Shown here: piece after piece, positions 27,159-35,327 of the stretch
How positions within the stretch are numbered: the stretch's first letter is position 1
How the letters are laid out: the number at the start of each line of letters is the position of its first letter
NCBI GenBank assembly: GCA_031363915.1
Contig: JANLVI010000026.1
Span: forward strand, 93,197-157,196
Origin: JANLVI01 sp031363915
GTDB taxonomy: Bacteria > Vulcanimicrobiota > Vulcanimicrobiia > Vulcanimicrobiales > Vulcanimicrobiaceae
Reading direction: 5' to 3'
Length of the DNA: 64,000 nucleotides
Translations under genes and position numbers: made by a program
Notes under the pieces: generated by a model
Databases searched by the model: none
Told to the model about the DNA's origin: nothing
What the model saw: only the letters and a program-made list of their open reading frames with translations

Positions 27159-28101
27159 TTTCGACCAGCGGGTCTACCCGCTCTTAGGCAGCATCCAAAA
27201 CAGCGTCGGTATGGGCTTTCTCGGCAACGAGGCCGTCAACGCGATCGCGAACCGCTTGCGCGTTCGCGTGTGCGCGGTGCCGAGTTCGTTTGCGAGCGCG
27301 CGTGGCGGGATGGACGGTCGGATGAGCTTAACCGTCGATCCGAAAGAATTCCGGCGCGGCGTCCAGTTCCTCGTGCGGCAAGAGCCGGGCGTGCTTGTGA
27401 TTGGCTATCTGCCCAAGCCCGAGTACGTCGACATCGTGGCAACGGCGATCCGCGATTTCGTGGGCCTCGTCGTGCTCGACCCGGTGCTCGGCGATTACGA
27501 AAAAGGCTTGTATGTGAGCGTTGAGACGGCGCGCACCATTCGCGATCTGCTCGTTCCGCGCGCGCAAGTCGTCACGCCCAATCGTTTTGAGGCGGAGGTC
27601 TTGCTCGATCTCGCGCGCGACCGAAGCGCGACGGAGCGCACCTTCCTCGACACATTCGCGCAGCTCGGCCCGCAGACGGTCATCATCACCTCGTTCACCC
27701 GCGACCGCGAACGCCGCTCGCTCACGACGCTGTTCTCGAACGGCTACCAATACGAGAAGATTTCGATTCCGCTCAGCCAGGCGCACACGGCGTATGGTGC
27801 GGGGGACGTGTTTGCCGCCTCCGTGGCTTCGTTCTTGTCGCTTGGGACCAGCCCGTTCACCTCGACGCTGATGGCGACCGCCGTTGCGTCGGCTTCGGTC
27901 GCGCGAGCCTCACAGTACGGGGGTGCTAGCGTCGATCCGGTCGCGGCGCTCGACGCCGTGCGGCCGATGGGCTATCTCGAGGAAGACAAAGCCCGGCTCT
28001 ACTGCCAAAAATTCGGCATCACCGCAGCTCCGATCCCGGCGACCGAGGAACAGGGGAACCGTCTGAGGTTCGCCCCGCCCAAGAACCGGATCAGCTACTA
28101 G
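27148..28101 (+). CDS. pdxK: Pyridoxal kinase (PdxK/PdxY type)
   Basis: Ribokinase-superfamily enzyme phosphorylating pyridoxal for PLP salvage. 317 aa from GTG 27148, which has GGAGGAGC immediately upstream (27140-27147); an earlier GTG at 27097 would add 17 residues. Features: QNSVGMGFLGNEAV, LVIGYL, VVLDPVLGDYEKGLYV, VVTPNRFEAEVLL and the catalytic AYGAGDVFAAS, where the Asp is the general base. The C-terminal 40 residues (PATEEQGNRLR...) are a non-conserved tail. Other PfkB-family substrates are possible but the QNSVGMG and DPVLGD motifs favour pyridoxal. Confidence 0.83.
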   Translation: METDFDQRVYPLLGSIQNSVGMGFLGNEAVNAIANRLRVRVCAVPSSFASARGGMDGRMSLTVDPKEFRRGVQFLVRQEPGVLVIGYLPKPEYVDIVATAIRDFVGLVVLDPVLGDYEKGLYVSVETARTIRDLLVPRAQVVTPNRFEAEVLLDLARDRSATERTFLDTFAQLGPQTVIITSFTRDRERRSLTTLFSNGYQYEKISIPLSQAHTAYGAGDVFAASVASFLSLGTSPFTSTLMATAVASASVARASQYGGASVDPVAALDAVRPMGYLEEDKARLYCQKFGITAAPIPATEEQGNRLRFAPPKNRISY

Positions 28102-28134
28102 ACCTTCTCCCGGGGGGGAATACACAAAGAAGAA

Positions 28135-28152
28135 CCCCGATGTGTATCGGGG
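28135..28152. terminator. Bidirectional terminator between pdxK and rpmB
   Basis: CCCCGAT, loop GTGT, ATCGGGG forms a perfect 7-bp stem. On the minus strand it is followed by TTCTTCTTTG, which fits termination of rpmB; on the plus strand CTCTTCC follows, weaker, for pdxK. Confidence 0.75.
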
Positions 28153-28182
28153 CTCTTCCGATGTTCAGAGGTGGTTGGCGTG

Positions 28183-28374
28183 CTAGACGGCCCGCTTGAC
28201 GCGCTTGGAGCGCAGGCAATTGGTGCACACGCGGGCGGTCTTATGCGTTCCCCGGTCGTCGATACGGACGGCCTGGAGGTTCGGAAGCCACCGGCGCTTG
28301 GTTTTATTCATCGCGTGGCTGACATTATTTCCCGACATCGGGCCTTTGCCGCACACGTCACATCGCTTCGCCAT
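28183..28374 (-). CDS. rpmB: 50S ribosomal protein L28
   Basis: 63-aa ribosomal protein of the large subunit. MAKRCDVCGKGP and RVCTNCLRSKR hold two CXXC pairs, so this is the zinc-binding (C+) form; the central SHAMNKTKRRWLPNLQ is the L28 signature. It is monocistronic and points against its neighbours. A promoter with TTGAAT and TATGCT lies directly upstream, leaving almost no 5' leader. Confidence 0.97.
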   Translation of the reverse strand: MAKRCDVCGKGPMSGNNVSHAMNKTKRRWLPNLQAVRIDDRGTHKTARVCTNCLRSKRVKRAV

Positions 28375-28383
28375 ACCGGCGGA

Positions 28384-28412
28384 AGCATATCACGCCCGGC
28401 AATCTCATTCAA
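28384..28412 (-). promoter_or_regulatory. rpmB sigma-70-type promoter
   Basis: On the minus strand: -35 TTGAAT (28412-28407), a 17-bp spacer, -10 TATGCT (28389-28384), then only 9 nt to the rpmB ATG. Transcription would start about 2-3 nt before the codon, so the message would be leaderless or nearly so. Confidence 0.65.
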
Positions 28413-28489
28413 GCCCTAAGGCCGGTCTTCGGCTATGTCTCATCTTGATTTTGTCGTCAACACGGCCATATTCGGACTTTTTCCTCATC

Positions 28490-28684
28490 CTCGCCGACCG
28501 TCGGCTCATCCGTGAGGCCGGTGATCTTGCCCATAGCGACCGGTTGCGTGCCTGCGACGCGATTCATTTGGCGGCTGGGCTTCGGATGGCCGCGCGGACC
28601 GTTCAGTCCGTAACGTTTGCTGGTTTTGATCGGGCGCTCGTCACGGCAGCCGCCTCCGTCAATCTGCTCGCCCTCGAAGAGTAA
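28490..28684 (+). pseudogene. VapC-type PIN-domain toxin remnant (C-terminal third)
   Basis: The plus strand encodes ADRRLIREAGDLAHSDRLRACDAIHLAAGLRMA... ending ...FAGFDRALVTAAASVNLLALEE and a stop. This is the C-terminal part of a VapC PIN domain: the acidic residue in RACDAIHLAA and the aspartate in FDRALVTAA occupy the positions of two PIN catalytic acids. The N-terminal half with the first acidic residues is absent, and the upstream frame is unrelated sequence opposite rpmB. No vapB is seen. It lies between rpmB and fakA. Confidence 0.65.
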
Positions 28685-28732
28685 CCTTAAGGGGAGGGAA
28701 AGCCCGTTTACTTGGGTACTCAGAAGGCGCTT

Positions 28733-30325
28733 ATGCCGGTGACCACGCTAGATGGGCGGGCGTTTTCGAAGTTCGTCGCCGCCGGCACGTACTTTCTACG
28801 AAAATACCGCGGCGTCCTCAACGACCTCAACGTGTTTCCGGTCCCCGACGGGGATACCGGCTCCAATATGTATCTAACGGTGCGGGCAGCGCTCGCCGGG
28901 GCGCATAAAGTCCACAATCAGCCGCTTTCGGTCGTGGCTCGCGCCGCGGCCAACGGCGCCCTGCTCGGCGCGCGCGGCAATTCGGGCGTCATTCTCTCCC
29001 AGATGTTGCGCGGCTTCGCCCACAACGTCCGGCACCGCGATACGATCGACACTTTCGAACTCTCTCTTGCGATGAAAGATGCCGTTGCCGCCGCTCGCTC
29101 TGCGCTCACCAAGCCCGTCGAGGGCACGATCCTCACCGTCGCCAATGCCGCGGCGGAAGAAGCCTACCGGCTTTCGATGCGCGAGCCCGATTTCTATCGG
29201 CTGACGACCGGCGTGTTGCGCGCCGCCAACGACGCGCTCGAACGGACGCCCGAACAACTACCCGCTTTAAAAGAGGCGGGGGTCGTCGATTCGGGCGGCG
29301 CGGGGTTCTGTTATTTTCTCGAGGGCATCTTGCGCTTTCTCCCCGATGCGACGGTGCGGACCACGGCCTTTCCGCGACGCCCCGTGCGCAGCCAGGTCTT
29401 CACGCGTTACCAGACCGTCGAAGAACACAAATTCTGCACCGAATTCGTGCTCGAAGAAGCGACGATCGAAGCGCATCCGCTACGGGATATCCTCGCCCCG
29501 ATGGGCAACTCGCTCATCGTTGCGGGCGGAAAACCGACGATCAAAGTCCACGTCCATACCGATCATCCCGACGATATTTTTCTGCTCGCGCAGAAGCACG
29601 GTAAGCTTACCCGCAAAAAAGTTGAGAACATGGAAGAGCAGCACAACGTGCTGATCGTCGATGCGCCGACGGCGCCATTCTCGATCGCCTGCGTAGTGCC
29701 GGGGGCGGGGTTCGAGCGAATCGCAACGGAACTCGGTGCAGATGTGGTCGTCCCCACGATCGCCGGCGCCAACCCCGCCGTGCGCGATCTGCTCGTCGGT
29801 ATCAACGCGACGCTCTCCGATCGCGTCGTGCTCCTGCCAAACGATCCCAACGTCGCGATGGCCGCCCGCGAGGCAGCTGCGCTCTCGACGAAGACCGTGA
29901 TCGTCGCACCGACCCGCGACATCATCGGCGGGCTTGCGACACTGCTGGCGATTTACGGCGGCGCCGCGCTGCCCGATGCGGAGGCGCTCGCGCAGGCGGC
30001 TGCCGGGGCGCGGGCAGCATCCGTGTTTTTTGCCGGGAAGTCGACGCATGCCGCGGGCGTTGCCGTTGCGAAAGGCGCACCGACCGCGATGATCGGCCAC
30101 GACTTGCTGACCGCGGAGTCCCTTTCGGCCGTACTGCTCGAAGCGGCGCGCGCACTCGGTGCGATCGAGGGCGGCTTGCTGACACTTTACTACGGCGGCA
30201 GTCAAAAAGAACGGGACGCGCAGCGTCACGCCGCAGAACTCGGCGAAAATCTCGCGCACGTGACCGTCGAATACTACTTCGGCGGCCAAGACAGCATCGA
30301 ATATTGGGTGTCTTTTGAACGATAA
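28733..30325 (+). CDS. fakA: Fatty acid kinase catalytic subunit FakA (DAK2 family)
   Basis: ATP-binding subunit of fatty acid kinase, which phosphorylates FakB-bound fatty acids to acyl-phosphate for phospholipid synthesis. About 530 aa. N-terminal DAK2 domain with NDLNVFPVPDGDTGSNM (Mg-ATP aspartates) and LLGARGNSGVILSQ, then a middle domain and a C-terminal EDD-like domain ending in YYGGSQKE and GGQDSIEYWVSFE. I prefer ATG 28733 (AGAAGG upstream); TTG 28712 is possible. The next genes are plsX, which uses the same acyl-phosphate, and a DegV/FakB protein, so the whole pathway is clustered. Confidence 0.92.
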   Translation: MPVTTLDGRAFSKFVAAGTYFLRKYRGVLNDLNVFPVPDGDTGSNMYLTVRAALAGAHKVHNQPLSVVARAAANGALLGARGNSGVILSQMLRGFAHNVRHRDTIDTFELSLAMKDAVAAARSALTKPVEGTILTVANAAAEEAYRLSMREPDFYRLTTGVLRAANDALERTPEQLPALKEAGVVDSGGAGFCYFLEGILRFLPDATVRTTAFPRRPVRSQVFTRYQTVEEHKFCTEFVLEEATIEAHPLRDILAPMGNSLIVAGGKPTIKVHVHTDHPDDIFLLAQKHGKLTRKKVENMEEQHNVLIVDAPTAPFSIACVVPGAGFERIATELGADVVVPTIAGANPAVRDLLVGINATLSDRVVLLPNDPNVAMAAREAAALSTKTVIVAPTRDIIGGLATLLAIYGGAALPDAEALAQAAAGARAASVFFAGKSTHAAGVAVAKGAPTAMIGHDLLTAESLSAVLLEAARALGAIEGGLLTLYYGGSQKERDAQRHAAELGENLAHVTVEYYFGGQDSIEYWVSFER

Positions 30326-31325
30326 ACCGCGGATCGCCGTCGATGCGATGGGCGGGGATCATGCCCCCGCGCAGATCGTCGCCGGAACGATTCTCGCCAA
30401 CGCCGCCGGGATGGGGCAGATGTCGCTCGTCGGCGACCGCGAACAGATCGCCCCGCTCTTGCGCGGACCGGGTTCTGAGGGCATTACGATCGTGCACGCG
30501 CCCGGCGTCATCGCGATGGACGATGCACCCTCGACGGCCGTTCGCAACGCCGCGGGCACGTCGCTCGGCGTTGCGGTCGAACTCGTACGCGAGGGGACGG
30601 CCGATGCCGTCGTCTCCGCCGGCAATAGCGGAGCTTTTCTCGCCATCGCCCTCATTCGCTTGCGCACGATCCCCGGCATCGCACGCCCGGCGATCGCCGC
30701 CGTGTTGCCGACGCGCACCGGCGCGCCGTGCGTCCTGCTCGACGCCGGTGCCAACGTCGATTGCCGTCCGGAGTGGCTCGTGCAGTTCGCAATCATGGGG
30801 AGCGCGTACGCGACGGCGGCGCTCGGGATCGCGAACCCGCGCGTCGGCTTGATTTCCAACGGTGAAGAGCGCACCAAAGGCAACGCGCAGACGACGGAGA
30901 CCGGCCTGCTGCTCGATGCTGCGCCGGTGAATTTCGTCGGCAACGTCGAGGGCCGCGATCTCTTCGAAGGCAACGTCGACGTCTTCGTCACCGACGGCTT
31001 CGTCGGCAACGTGATGCTCAAACTCGCCGAGGGTGCGGCCGCGTTTTTCCGCGATACGCTACGCGAATCTTTCGAGAACGCATCCCCGATCGCCAAACTC
31101 GGCGCCGTCCTCTCGAAGCCCGTCTTTGGGGCGATGCGATACAAGATGAACTATGAGAATTACGGCGGCGCGCCGCTTTTAGGCGTACGCGGAAATTGCA
31201 TCGTCGCGCACGGACGCTCGAGCGGCAGCGCGATCGCGAGCGCCATTCGCGCGGCTGCGGCCGAAGTGCGCGAGGACGTGATCGGAAAAATCGCTCGCAA
31301 CGTCGTCCAACCCGTGCAAACATGA
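30315..31325 (+). CDS. plsX: Phosphate acyltransferase PlsX
   Basis: Interconverts acyl-ACP and acyl-phosphate at the membrane surface. 336 aa: N-terminal RIAVDAMGGDHAP, SAGNSGAFLAIAL, LDAGANVDCRP and the C-terminal VTDGFVGNVMLKLAEG and YGGAPLLGVRG motifs are all present. Starts at TTG 30315 inside the last codons of fakA (11-bp overlap) and overlaps fakB by 4 bp, so the three are translationally coupled. Confidence 0.95.
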   Translation: MNDKPRIAVDAMGGDHAPAQIVAGTILANAAGMGQMSLVGDREQIAPLLRGPGSEGITIVHAPGVIAMDDAPSTAVRNAAGTSLGVAVELVREGTADAVVSAGNSGAFLAIALIRLRTIPGIARPAIAAVLPTRTGAPCVLLDAGANVDCRPEWLVQFAIMGSAYATAALGIANPRVGLISNGEERTKGNAQTTETGLLLDAAPVNFVGNVEGRDLFEGNVDVFVTDGFVGNVMLKLAEGAAAFFRDTLRESFENASPIAKLGAVLSKPVFGAMRYKMNYENYGGAPLLGVRGNCIVAHGRSSGSAIASAIRAAAAEVREDVIGKIARNVVQPVQT

Positions 31326-32173
31326 ATGTCGCCATCGTGACCGACTCCACCGCCGACATCGTCGAGGCGAGCGCCGCAGCGCTAAATGTCGATGTGGTGC
31401 CGCTCTTCATCAATTTCGGCGACGTGCGTTACCGCGATACGATCGATCTCTCACGCGCCGATTTCTATCATAAACTGCGCACGGAAAAAGCGCTGCCGAC
31501 GACCTCGCAGCCGACCTCGGCGCTCTTCGAGGACGCGTTCCGTCCGCACGTCGCGGCAGGCCGTTCGATCGTGTGCATCACGATCGCGGGCACGCTCTCG
31601 GGGACGATCAACGCCGCGCAGGCGGCAGCCGCACAGTTTCCCGGAGCCGATATCTCCATCGTCGATAGCGAAACGGTCGCCGCAGGACTCGCGCTGCAAG
31701 TGACGCGTGCGGCGGAACTCGCTGCGGCTGGGGAAAGCGTCGATGCGATCCTTGCTTCGCTCGCGCACGACCGCCAGACGCAAAACGGCTATGCGACGAT
31801 CCCCGATCTCTCGCATGTGGTCCGCACGGGGCGCGTCTCGCGCACGCAAGCGTTCATCGGATCGATTGTTAAAATCGTTCCGGTCTTGCGCTTCGATCAC
31901 GGCAAGATCGTGGAAGAAGCGCGCGTTCGCACGTTCGGCCGCGCGCAGGATGCGATGATCGAGGCTGCCGTCAAACACTTAGGTGATAAAGCCGTCGGCG
32001 CACGTGTCGGCGTCGTTCACGCCGATGCCGAAGCGCTCGCGACCACGATCGCCGCCGCCCTGCGGCGCCATCTCGGAACGGCGCCGGCCTCGATCGTCGT
32101 GTATGAAGTCGGTCCCGTTATCGCAACGCACGCGGGTCCCGGTGCCGTCGGAGTCTTCGTCGCCGCCGATTGA
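31322..32173 (+). CDS. fakB: DegV family protein, probable fatty acid kinase carrier subunit FakB
   Basis: 283-aa fatty-acid-binding protein of the EDD fold. NVAIVTDSTADI, the PTTSQPTSALF serine/threonine loop, ITIAGTLSGT and VDSETVAAG line the acyl and phosphate site in DegV/FakB proteins. Location immediately after fakA and plsX supports FakB: it would present the fatty acid to FakA and hand acyl-phosphate to PlsX. Chain-length preference cannot be read from the sequence. Confidence 0.92.
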   Translation: MNVAIVTDSTADIVEASAAALNVDVVPLFINFGDVRYRDTIDLSRADFYHKLRTEKALPTTSQPTSALFEDAFRPHVAAGRSIVCITIAGTLSGTINAAQAAAAQFPGADISIVDSETVAAGLALQVTRAAELAAAGESVDAILASLAHDRQTQNGYATIPDLSHVVRTGRVSRTQAFIGSIVKIVPVLRFDHGKIVEEARVRTFGRAQDAMIEAAVKHLGDKAVGARVGVVHADAEALATTIAAALRRHLGTAPASIVVYEVGPVIATHAGPGAVGVFVAAD

Positions 32174-33296
32174 AACGGCGGCGCTGTACGTCCATCTGCC
32201 GTTTTGTCCGTACATCTGCCCCTACTGCGATTTTGCAAAGTGGGCGTTTGCCCCGGATGCGGCGGTGTCGTACCTTCGCGCGCTCGAAGCGGAGATCGAG
32301 CGCGCCCCCGTGGTTGCAGCGACGACGCTGTTTTTCGGCGGCGGCACGCCCAACACGTACGAACCGCGCGAGATTGCTGCGATCGTCGGACGCCTGCGCG
32401 CGCGTTTCGGCTTGCGCGATGAGGCGGAAGTCTCGGTCGAGATTAATCCGGACCTCGCCTTATGCGAGCGGCTGGGCGGGCTGCGCGAGGCGGGCGTCAA
32501 CCGGCTCTCGATCGGCGTTCAGTCCTTCGATGCGCGCGAACTCAAGACGCTGGGTCGACGGCATTCGGCCGAAGACGTTGGGGTCGTCGTCGAGCGCGCG
32601 CGAGCGGTCGGATTTACCAACGTGTCGATCGATTTGATGTTCGGCGTGCCGGGGCAGACCGAGGCCTCGTGGGCGGCGTCCCTCGATCGTGCGTTTGCGC
32701 TCGGCATCACGCACGTCTCGACCTACGGTCTCACGATCGAAGAGGGCACGCCGTACGCGCGCTGGTACGAACGCGAACCCGGCGCGTTCTTCGATGACGA
32801 ACGCGAGGCGACGCTCTATCAGATCGCGATCGATCGCGCGGCTGCCGCGGGTTTCGAACATTACGAGATCAGCAACTTCGCACGGCCTGGCTCCCGCTGC
32901 GAACACAACGCGAACTACTGGCGCAACGGCAGTTATCTGGGTCTTGGCGTCGGTGCAGCGTCCTACCGTGCGGGCGTGCGCTCCACCAACACGCGGGACC
33001 TCGCGGCATACACGGCGGCGGCACTCGAGGGGACGCCGATCCCCGGCGAATCCGAGGAACTCACAGGAGACGATCGGATCGGCGAGGCGACCATGCTTGC
33101 TTTGCGCACGCTCGAGGGGGTCAATGTGCGCGAGTTCACCGAACGATACACCGTGGATTTCCTCAAGCGCTACGCCCACGTGATCGCGGACCTCGGCGAA
33201 GCCGGACTCCTCGCCACCGGCGGCGAGTACGTACGGCTCACGCCGCGCGGCCGGTTTCTTGCAAACGACGTCTGTGGTGCGTTCCTTAACACGTAG
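32142..33296 (+). CDS. hemW: Heme chaperone HemW (radical SAM, CPO-like)
   Basis: Radical SAM protein that binds heme and inserts it into target proteins; formerly annotated coproporphyrinogen III oxidase. 384 aa: ALYVHLPFCPYICPYCDF contains the CX3CX2C cluster motif, followed by FFGGGTPNTY, INPDLALCERL, GVNRLSIGVQSFD and SIDLMFGVPGQT. The extra cysteine upstream of the radical-SAM triplet that marks true HemN-type oxidases is not evident. Start is GTG 32142 by family length; ATG 32103 is an alternative overlapping fakB further. The 3' end overlaps the PIN/TRAM gene. Confidence 0.9.
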   Translation: MPSESSSPPIETAALYVHLPFCPYICPYCDFAKWAFAPDAAVSYLRALEAEIERAPVVAATTLFFGGGTPNTYEPREIAAIVGRLRARFGLRDEAEVSVEINPDLALCERLGGLREAGVNRLSIGVQSFDARELKTLGRRHSAEDVGVVVERARAVGFTNVSIDLMFGVPGQTEASWAASLDRAFALGITHVSTYGLTIEEGTPYARWYEREPGAFFDDEREATLYQIAIDRAAAAGFEHYEISNFARPGSRCEHNANYWRNGSYLGLGVGAASYRAGVRSTNTRDLAAYTAAALEGTPIPGESEELTGDDRIGEATMLALRTLEGVNVREFTERYTVDFLKRYAHVIADLGEAGLLATGGEYVRLTPRGRFLANDVCGAFLNT

Positions 33297-34374
33297 CGGC
33301 GGTCTTGCATCGACCGTCCTGCGCCTGATCTTTGCGGCCGTCTTCGGGACGACGGGATTTTTGCTCGGTCGCGAAGCCTACGCGCACCTGATCTCGATTC
33401 ACCTCGCAAGCGAAGTCTGGCAGATCGCGGCCAACGTCGTCGCGCCGGTCTTCGGCGCGGTGCTCGGCGTCTTTCTCGCGCCGCTCGCGCAGTCGCTGTT
33501 CGAAGTCGAACTCGTCTCGGTCGAACGCTCGATCGATCGGCTCGCGCCCGGCGAACTCGTCGGCGGTGCGGTCGGATTGATCGCGGGTCTGGTGATCGCG
33601 TTCTTGATCAAGAGCGTGCTCTTCGAATTCATCAACATCGCCGGCCCCGCCGGCGGTTATATCGCGATTCTGCTGTACATCATCGTGAGCGTCTTCGTCG
33701 CGTACCTCGGCGCGCGCGTCGGTGCAAAGCAGCGCGTGAGCCTGCGCGGTTTCGCGACGACGGCGCCTGCCGTGGCTCCCGGCACCGTCCCCAAGGTGAT
33801 CGATACCTCGGTGATCATCGACGGGCGGATCCTCGAAATCGTATCGACTGGATTTCTCGAAGGCCCGCTGCTCTTGCCGCGCTTCGTTCTACGCGAACTG
33901 CAGCTCATCGCCGACTCGACCGATGCGATGAAGCGCACGCGCGGCCGCCGCGGTCTCGAAGTGCTCACGAAACTGCAGGCGCTCATGCCGCTCGAGATCG
34001 TCGAACGCGATTACGACGAGATCTCCGCCGTCGATGCGAAGCTCGTGAAGCTGGCACAAGAACGCGACGGCAAACTCGTGACGAACGATTTCAACCTCAA
34101 TCGCGTCGCGCACGTCGAGGGCGTGAGCGTCCTCAATATCAACGAACTTGCGAACGCCGTGAAGCCCGTGCTGCTGCCCGGAGAAGAACTCCGTGTAGCG
34201 ATCATTCGCGAAGGGAAAGAACCCAATCAAGGAGTTGGATATTTGGATGACGGGACGATGATCGTGGTCGAACACGGTCGCAAACTGATCGGTGAGACGG
34301 TCGATGTGGCCGTGACGAGCGCACTCCAGACGATGGCGGGACGCATGATTTTCGCCCGCGCCAAGCGCTCATGA
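33274..34374 (+). CDS. yacL: PIN/TRAM domain integral membrane protein (YacL family)
   Basis: About 366 aa. Four predicted membrane helices in the first 150 residues (e.g. LRLIFAAVFGTTGFLLG, VAPVFGAVLGVFLA, GLIAGLVIAFLI, IAILLYIIVSVFVAYLGA), then a PIN nuclease-like domain with IDTSVIIDGRI, FVLRELQLIAD and TNDFNLNRVA, and a C-terminal TRAM domain (GEELRVAIIREG... GVGYLDDGTMIVVE) expected to bind RNA. Close in layout to B. subtilis YacL, and like it placed directly before ispD. Start uncertain: GTG 33274, GTG 33277 or TTG 33259, all inside hemW. Overlaps ispD by 4 bp. Likely a membrane-linked RNase or RNA-binding protein; substrate unknown. Confidence 0.9.
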   Translation: MVRSLTRSGGLASTVLRLIFAAVFGTTGFLLGREAYAHLISIHLASEVWQIAANVVAPVFGAVLGVFLAPLAQSLFEVELVSVERSIDRLAPGELVGGAVGLIAGLVIAFLIKSVLFEFINIAGPAGGYIAILLYIIVSVFVAYLGARVGAKQRVSLRGFATTAPAVAPGTVPKVIDTSVIIDGRILEIVSTGFLEGPLLLPRFVLRELQLIADSTDAMKRTRGRRGLEVLTKLQALMPLEIVERDYDEISAVDAKLVKLAQERDGKLVTNDFNLNRVAHVEGVSVLNINELANAVKPVLLPGEELRVAIIREGKEPNQGVGYLDDGTMIVVEHGRKLIGETVDVAVTSALQTMAGRMIFARAKRS

Positions 34375-35327
34375 TTTGGGGTGCGGTGATCGTCGCCGCC
34401 GGCCGCGGAACGCGTTTTGGCCGGCCAAAACAGCTCGTGCTGCTCGGCGAGAGGCCGATGCTTGCATATTCGATCGAGACCTTTGCGGCGATGCCTGAGA
34501 TTTGCGAACTCGTGATCGTGACCGAACTCGACTATATCGAAGACGTGCTGTCGCTTGCCCTCACCCGCGTCGGCTCGTTGCCCTGCCGCGTCGTCGCAGG
34601 CGGGCCGGAACGTCAAGACAGCGTGCGGCTCGGGCTCGACGTGCTCGGCGAAGACTGCGCGGGCGTGCTCGTACACGATGGCGCGCGTCCGCTGGTGCGA
34701 CCCTCCGATATCCGTGCCGGAATGCGAGTCGTGCGTCCCGGGATCGCCTCGCTGCTGGTTACGCCCGTCGTCGATACGATCAAAGTGCTCGGCGAAGACC
34801 ATCATGTCGCCCGGACGCTCGATCGCGCGACGCTCGTCGCCGCGCAGACGCCGCAGTTCGCGATGACGCGCGATATGCGGCGCGCGCACGGCGATGCTGA
34901 GCGCAGCGGTGCTGCCGTCACCGACGATACGGCGTTGCTCGAACGCGCGGGCTGCGATGTGATTGCGGTTGTCGGTTCGCCCGAGAATTTCAAAGTCACG
35001 CATCCCGAAGACGTGTTGCGAGCGGAGGCGATTCTCGCCAAACGCAGCCCACGCGTCGTCGATGAAGAAGAAGTGCTCGTCGTGGAATCGTATGTCCCCG
35101 AACGCGCGATCGGCGACGTCGCCGAGGAGATCGAACGGCGCGACGGACGCGTCGATGAAATCAATCGCGATCTGCCGGGGGCGGCGATGATTCGCGCCTA
35201 CATCGGGGCGACCAACTTGCGCGGTTTTGGCGCGCAGTTGACGGTGCTCGGAGGCGCGGATGCCATGTTCACCGCTCACCACGCGCACTACGCACCGCGT
35301 GCGCCGGTCGACCGCACGCATTCATGA
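34371..35327 (+). CDS. ispD: MEP cytidylyltransferase IspD fused to an elongation-factor-G domain V-like module
   Basis: Residues 1 to about 222 are a complete IspD: AAGRGTRFGRPKQ (CTP site), GGPERQDSVRLGL, VHDGARPLV, VTPVVDTIK, TPQF and ENFKVTHPEDV. It makes 4-diphosphocytidyl-methylerythritol in the MEP pathway. Ordinary IspD is about 230 aa; this one is 318. The extra C-terminal part (about 225-318) reads like domain V of EF-G: YVPERAIGDVAEEIERRDGR, then GAAMIRAYIGATNLRGFG and an HHAHYAP end, aligning with the EF-G pattern PEEYMGDVIGDLxxRRGxI, AQVIRAxVPLAEMFGYA and FDHY. I see no stop or frameshift between the parts. Overlaps yacL and ispF by 4 bp each. Confidence 0.93.
   Translation: MIWGAVIVAAGRGTRFGRPKQLVLLGERPMLAYSIETFAAMPEICELVIVTELDYIEDVLSLALTRVGSLPCRVVAGGPERQDSVRLGLDVLGEDCAGVLVHDGARPLVRPSDIRAGMRVVRPGIASLLVTPVVDTIKVLGEDHHVARTLDRATLVAAQTPQFAMTRDMRRAHGDAERSGAAVTDDTALLERAGCDVIAVVGSPENFKVTHPEDVLRAEAILAKRSPRVVDEEEVLVVESYVPERAIGDVAEEIERRDGRVDEINRDLPGAAMIRAYIGATNLRGFGAQLTVLGGADAMFTAHHAHYAPRAPVDRTHS

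Noticed and set aside
34227..35321. 364-aa minus-strand frame opposite ispD
   Set aside because: Antisense shadow; the plus strand encodes all IspD motifs.
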